From Alphaproteobacteria bacterium (GTDB lineage: Bacteria; Pseudomonadota; Alphaproteobacteria; Micavibrionales; CSBR16-224): 9,016 nucleotides of DNA. Below, piece after piece: positions 6,801 to 9,016 of the stretch. Position 1 is the first letter of the stretch. Every line of letters begins with the position of its first letter. The stretch is taken from assembly GCA_006226225.1 (NCBI GenBank), contig SBHI01000208.1, positions 1 through 9,016 of the forward strand. Direction: 5' to 3'. The position numbers and the translations under genes are program-made. The notes under the pieces were generated by a model. The model ran no database searches. It was not told where the DNA came from and worked only from the letters and a program-made list of their open reading frames with translations.

Positions 6801-6991
6801 TAAGACATACGCACAGTGACTGAATCCTGCGCAAATTCAGGAAAGACTTCCTGCGTTGATTGCGTAAAAATAAACAACCCACCCAGCAGACAAATCACCA
6901 TCAACAGATTGGCAGCAACAGGATGCGCTGCCATCCACTTGATCGGACCGTTTTCGATACTGTCCTGATGTGCTGTTTTGTCTGCGCTCAT
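3809..6991 (-). CDS. RND-family efflux permease, HAE-like (AcrB superfamily)
   Basis: A complete 1060-residue inner-membrane proton/substrate antiporter of the resistance-nodulation-division superfamily, close to AcrB in length. Seen: TM1 about 25-43; first periplasmic loop with SYPGASPEEVEQ (63-74); a TM2-TM6 bundle about 346-495, with the TM4 proton-relay pair Asp409-Asp410 in GLVVDDAIVSGEN; TM7 about 540-557; second periplasmic loop with FEGRQAE (856-862); and TM8-TM12 from about 865. The internal duplication of the family is intact. The TM10 segment reads GVVVNGSLILVDFAN (933-947), without the lysine found at AcrB Lys940. The Asp pair is the HAE (organic substrate) signature rather than that of CusA-type metal pumps, so the substrate is not assignable. 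The Gln/Lys-rich C-terminal tail (about 1036-1060) overlaps the sigma gene. The start overlaps the adaptor stop as ATGA and has a strong ribosome site. Confidence 0.96.
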   Translation of the reverse strand: MSADKTAHQDSIENGPIKWMAAHPVAANLLMVICLLGGLFIFTQSTQEVFPEFAQDSVTVRMSYPGASPEEVEQGIVLAVEDAVRDIEGLGEISSRATEGSASVSIEVLDTENMMRVLQDVQSAVDRVRTFPVDAENLTVAINSRRRDVVTLALFGDADERVLRNAAEQVQAVLEQDPEIGPVELSGVHDYEIHIEVPQENLRRYNLSLPQIAQRVRQTALELGGGALDTSSGEILVRMTERRDTAKQFRDVPVIIRPNGSQVLLGDIADIHEAFADSNNYAVYNGHQAVFLDVYRIGDQTPVGVSSRVKTHIAVLNETLPPGMDIIVLDDRSKIFAQRAALLMKNGLWGLGLVVLLLTFFLETRLAFWVSMGIPIAFMGAFLTFPVTDFTVNIVSMFAFIIALGLVVDDAIVSGENIYSYRQKGLDPLTAAVAGAREIAYPVTVSVLTNIVAFLPLFFMPGTIGKIFSVIPVVVCAVFLFSLIECLFVLPAHLAFARPKKEQGKVMRMLGTPKRKFQRGFDYFVKRHIRRFIGVTVRHRYFVVALFMALLAAVGGYVGSGRMGMEMFPRVESDYAFASVTLPVGTPMERVMTVQKHMLDAAEKVVENNGGDKLATGVYGKISENVVEARIYLTDPDIRPVSTRETVALWRDEVGVITGLESSSFLSNRGGPGSGAALTVELSHSDTAVLDAAAQRLAVALADFPNTKDIDDGSAQGKKQFNFRMTALGYTLGMTTENVARQVRAAFYGSEVFKQQRGRDEVRILVRLPEAQRSSQFDLYNLMLRAPDGSDVLLRDVVTMEEGRAYTSIYRRDGRRVVQVAADVEPPSQAGRIINVITQDTLPELQHRYPGLTYSFEGRQAEIRDSIMSLLWGLFAVLFVIYALLALQFGSYSQPLMVLLAIPFGAIGAVFGHMIMGYSLSVMSLLGMMALSGVVVNGSLILVDFANRRRAKGMTIKSAITDASVLRFRPILLTTLTTFIGLAPMIFETSRQARFLIPMAISLGFGILFAALITLVLIPAFYVIIVDIKGFFGARKARKEQQSEKTQGQQGQKQSEGRAG

Positions 6992-8187
6992 TCAGCGCCT
7001 CCTTCAATCAGCATTGCGTCAGGTTTCAGATTTTCTTCTACAGCCTCAGTAGTCGTGCGGATTTTCATACCCTCAACAGGCACACCGATATCCGAGGTCA
7101 CAACCAGCTCCCCAGCCTCCAACCCGCTGGCAAGATAGGCGTAATCACGGTCTTCACGTAAAATCTCAACAGCATTAAATGCCAATAAACCGTCCCGCGC
7201 CGTCCAAACAACGCCGCCGTCACGCAACCATGCCAATGGTACGCGTACGGTGTTTGCGAGCTGTTCTCCTTCAATATGCACCCGCACATAATCACCCAAC
7301 ATCAGTGGAAAATCTGTTTTCACAGCATCTTCCGCCAGCAGCATCGGATCAGCCACCGCAACCAACACACTCGCAAGACGGCTGGCTTCATCAAGCCTTC
7401 CGGTCATGCGCACCAGCTGCGCCTGTCGCGTACCGCGCTTCCCGTCCAGCACAATTTCCGCCGGTGCCGGAACATTCATCCAGCGCAAATCCTCCAGTGG
7501 TACGGACAGTTCAACCCAATATTCATCCGTGCCTGCCAATGTCGCGACAATATCCTGCGCTGCGACGCGGTCACCGCGCACAGCGCGTCGTTCTGTTACC
7601 AAAGCGTTGAAGGGCACTTTCACAGAGGTACGTGACAAGGCCAGCTGCGCCGTATCCAGATCCGCTTTTGCCTTTTCCATTTCCGCACGTGCCTGATCCA
7701 GCTGCGGACGGCGTAATGCCAGCGCAGTGTTTTCCGGTTTTTTCCCCGTTGTTCTTTTCAGCATTTCCAATTCATTTTTTGCAACTTCCTGCCGCCCCAT
7801 TTCCAAACGGTATGCCGCTTCGGCCTGTTGGAACAATGCCTGCTGCTTTTTTACGGCCAGCGCGTAATCAGCAGGCTCTATTTCCAGCATGATTGTGTCC
7901 TGCGTGAAAAAGCCGCCCGGAACGAAGGCATCTGCCGTTGCGATAATTTCTCCACCGACTTGCGGTCTAATCTGCGCACTCGTGGACGGAATAACCTGCC
8001 CCATTGCTTCAACCATGACCGTATAATCGCCCCGCTCTGCCACAGCAGTTTCCACAGGCAGTGCCATTGGCGGCGGCGCAGGGCGGCGCTCGACCGTCGG
8101 CGGGTTTTCGACATACCACAAAGCAACGAAAATACCGCCTGCAAGCACCGCCACAGGCAGAATAATTTTAAAGAGCTTCGCGAACAT
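6988..8187 (-). CDS. RND efflux periplasmic adaptor (membrane fusion protein)
   Basis: A 399-residue HlyD/AcrA-type adaptor that links the RND permease to the outer-membrane channel. Seen: N-terminal anchor about 7-25 (ILPVAVLAGGIFVALWYV) with no lipobox cysteine, so it is probably held by an uncleaved helix; first lipoyl half-motif IRPQVGGEI to MLEIEPADY (73-108); an alpha-helical hairpin of about 110-183 with coiled-coil spacing; second lipoyl half SVKVPFNALVTERRAVRGDRV (188-208); then beta-barrel and membrane-proximal domains, including VRVPLAWL (314-321). Start: ATG at 8187 is preferred because GGGGAAG lies six bases upstream and MFAKLFKIILP is a normal anchor start. ATG at 8214 would add nine basic residues and has a weaker site. 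The frame is open to 8346, but that region is the channel gene. It overlaps the channel gene by 20 bases and the permease by four. Confidence 0.93.
   Translation of the reverse strand: MFAKLFKIILPVAVLAGGIFVALWYVENPPTVERRPAPPPMALPVETAVAERGDYTVMVEAMGQVIPSTSAQIRPQVGGEIIATADAFVPGGFFTQDTIMLEIEPADYALAVKKQQALFQQAEAAYRLEMGRQEVAKNELEMLKRTTGKKPENTALALRRPQLDQARAEMEKAKADLDTAQLALSRTSVKVPFNALVTERRAVRGDRVAAQDIVATLAGTDEYWVELSVPLEDLRWMNVPAPAEIVLDGKRGTRQAQLVRMTGRLDEASRLASVLVAVADPMLLAEDAVKTDFPLMLGDYVRVHIEGEQLANTVRVPLAWLRDGGVVWTARDGLLAFNAVEILREDRDYAYLASGLEAGELVVTSDIGVPVEGMKIRTTTEAVEENLKPDAMLIEGGAE
6998..7004 (-). promoter_or_regulatory. Strong ribosome binding site of the RND permease
   Basis: AAGGAGG lies six bases before the permease ATG at 6991, inside the last codons of the adaptor gene. 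Motif and spacing are identical to those of the anti-sigma gene. Confidence 0.7.
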
Positions 8188-9016
8188 CCTGTTCTTCCCC
8201 GTTTTCCGTTTCATTACGTTTTTCCGCAGACCCTGCCATAACGGTATCCGTCCAGCCGCGCCCACCCAGCGCACGGTACAGCGTGACACGGTACAGTGAT
8301 AAATCACGGCGCGCCTGTACCATCTGCCTTTCAAGGCTTTGCACATTCAAAAGCCCGTTTAAAACAGATAAATAATCCGTGCTGCCATTGGTGTAGCTAA
8401 CCTGCGCCTGTGCCAGCGCATTACGCGCAGCGTCAAGCTGTTCCGTAACGGCGGTGATTTTATCGGACTGATATTTATTCTGCGCCAGCGCGTCTTCAAC
8501 CTCTTTCAACGCGTTTAAAACGGTTTCCCGGTAGGTTTGAAATCTTTCATCCGCGACAGCCTGCTGTCGCTCCGTTTCCGCAACCCGCGTTCCGCCGTCC
8601 ATAACAGGTGCGACCAGTGATGCCGCCAATGTCAAAGCCCAATTCGCGAATAAATTACCGAAGGACGCCCCCATCGTTGCGTAATTCGCCGTCAGATTAA
8701 CCCCCGGCAAACGGTCAGCCGCGGCTGCTTCTTTTGCCCAATCCGCTGCAGAGACCCGCAGCCAAGCAGCGCGGATATCCGGACGTTCCTCCAGCAACAG
8801 GCTGGGCAGACCCGCTCCCGGCAAAGGCAATAATTCCGGCAATACCGCCTTTTCAGGAGCTGTGAACTCCGCCGGCGGCCGTCCTGTCAGCACCGCTAAA
8901 CGGTTCAAAGCAAGCGCCTGCCCCGCCTGTACGTCCGGCAGTTGCGCCCGTACGCGTGCAAGAATTTCCTTTTGCTGCAACACATCCAGTGCCGAGGCGA
9001 TACCACCTGAAAAGCG
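8168..9016 (-). CDS. Outer-membrane efflux channel, OprM/NodT-type, C-terminal 282 residues (5' end outside window)
   Basis: The distal part of a TolC-superfamily outer-membrane factor that would form the exit duct of the pump. Reading is open across the right window edge (RFSGGIASALDVLQQKE...), so the GTG at 8983 is internal. Seen: the first-repeat end with the LDVLQQKEIL and QALALNRLAVLTGRPP motifs of NodT/OprM proteins; ERPDIRAAWLRVSAADW, which opens the second repeat; FANWALTLAASLVAPVMDGGTRVAE; the strongly conserved YRETVLNALKEVEDALA; and a closing NGSTDYLSVLNGLLNVQSLERQMVQARRDLSLYRVTLYRALGG split between helix and strand. The family motifs fade after RALGG. The last 30 residues or so are polar (ETENGEEQDVREAL) and overlap the adaptor start. 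A signal peptide or lipobox, if any, lies outside the window. Confidence 0.93.
   Translation of the reverse strand, partial: RFSGGIASALDVLQQKEILARVRAQLPDVQAGQALALNRLAVLTGRPPAEFTAPEKAVLPELLPLPGAGLPSLLLEERPDIRAAWLRVSAADWAKEAAAADRLPGVNLTANYATMGASFGNLFANWALTLAASLVAPVMDGGTRVAETERQQAVADERFQTYRETVLNALKEVEDALAQNKYQSDKITAVTEQLDAARNALAQAQVSYTNGSTDYLSVLNGLLNVQSLERQMVQARRDLSLYRVTLYRALGGRGWTDTVMAGSAEKRNETENGEEQDVREAL

Noticed and set aside
3809..6991. Naming the permease as a cobalt/nickel/copper pump (cnrA, czcA, cusA)
   Set aside because: The TM4 motif is of the Asp-Asp HAE type. The only metal hint is the family of a neighbouring protein.
6988..8346. Long version of the adaptor starting at 8346
   Set aside because: The extra 53 residues are read from the channel gene, look nothing like a signal or anchor segment, and precede a well-spaced ribosome site at 8194-8200 and a normal anchor.
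1..9016. CRISPR arrays, tRNA/rRNA genes, insertion sequences, attachment sites, toxin-antitoxin or phage genes
   Set aside because: Coding sequence fills nearly the whole window. No regularly spaced repeats, RNA-gene signatures, transposase-like proteins or terminal inverted repeats were seen.

Overview
The window (9,016 bases, about 50-55% GC by eye) is a dense piece of a Gram-negative, probably alphaproteobacterial, chromosome. The case for a Gram-negative is a tripartite RND efflux system with an outer-membrane channel. The hint of Alphaproteobacteria is the small anti-sigma protein, which has the YGA-x(5)-W-P N-terminal signature I associate with that class, next to a metal-sensor-family protein. 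I cannot place it below class level. No RNA gene, CRISPR array, insertion sequence or origin was seen, and no stretch without a gene exceeds about 110 bases.

Layout. At the left edge, positions 1-333 (+) hold the C-terminal NADP(H)-binding domain of the transhydrogenase beta subunit (pntB). Everything else lies on the minus strand. Read in transcription order from the right edge: an outer-membrane efflux channel (5' end outside the window), a membrane-fusion adaptor, an RND permease, an ECF sigma factor, a one-pass anti-sigma factor and a membrane-anchored periplasmic protein of the CpxP/ZraP/CnrX type. All six overlap their neighbours by 1 to 56 bases, which argues for one transcript and coupled translation. 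A short AT-rich hairpin follows. Its distal arm overlaps the -35 box of a good sigma-70-type promoter that drives dapE (lysine/peptidoglycan biosynthesis), whose 3' end overlaps a GNAT acetyltransferase gene.

How the genes work together. OMF, MFP and RND should build an envelope-spanning, proton-driven export pump. The sigma/anti-sigma/periplasmic-sensor trio has the composition of the Cnr (CnrH/CnrY/CnrX) envelope signalling cassette, so the likely logic is that an envelope signal releases the sigma factor, which activates the pump operon and its own synthesis. The permease, however, carries the HAE-type Asp-Asp pair in TM4 rather than the heavy-metal signature, so the substrate is open. The dapE-GNAT unit has its own promoter and shows no functional link to the pump.

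Most notable points: the sigma-anti-sigma-sensor module sits downstream of the pump and overlaps the permease gene; the permease lacks the usual TM10 lysine; the sensor-like protein is poor in histidine; and the start of the predicted dapE transcript carries a repeat/dyad cluster. I found no clear evidence of an entirely new system.
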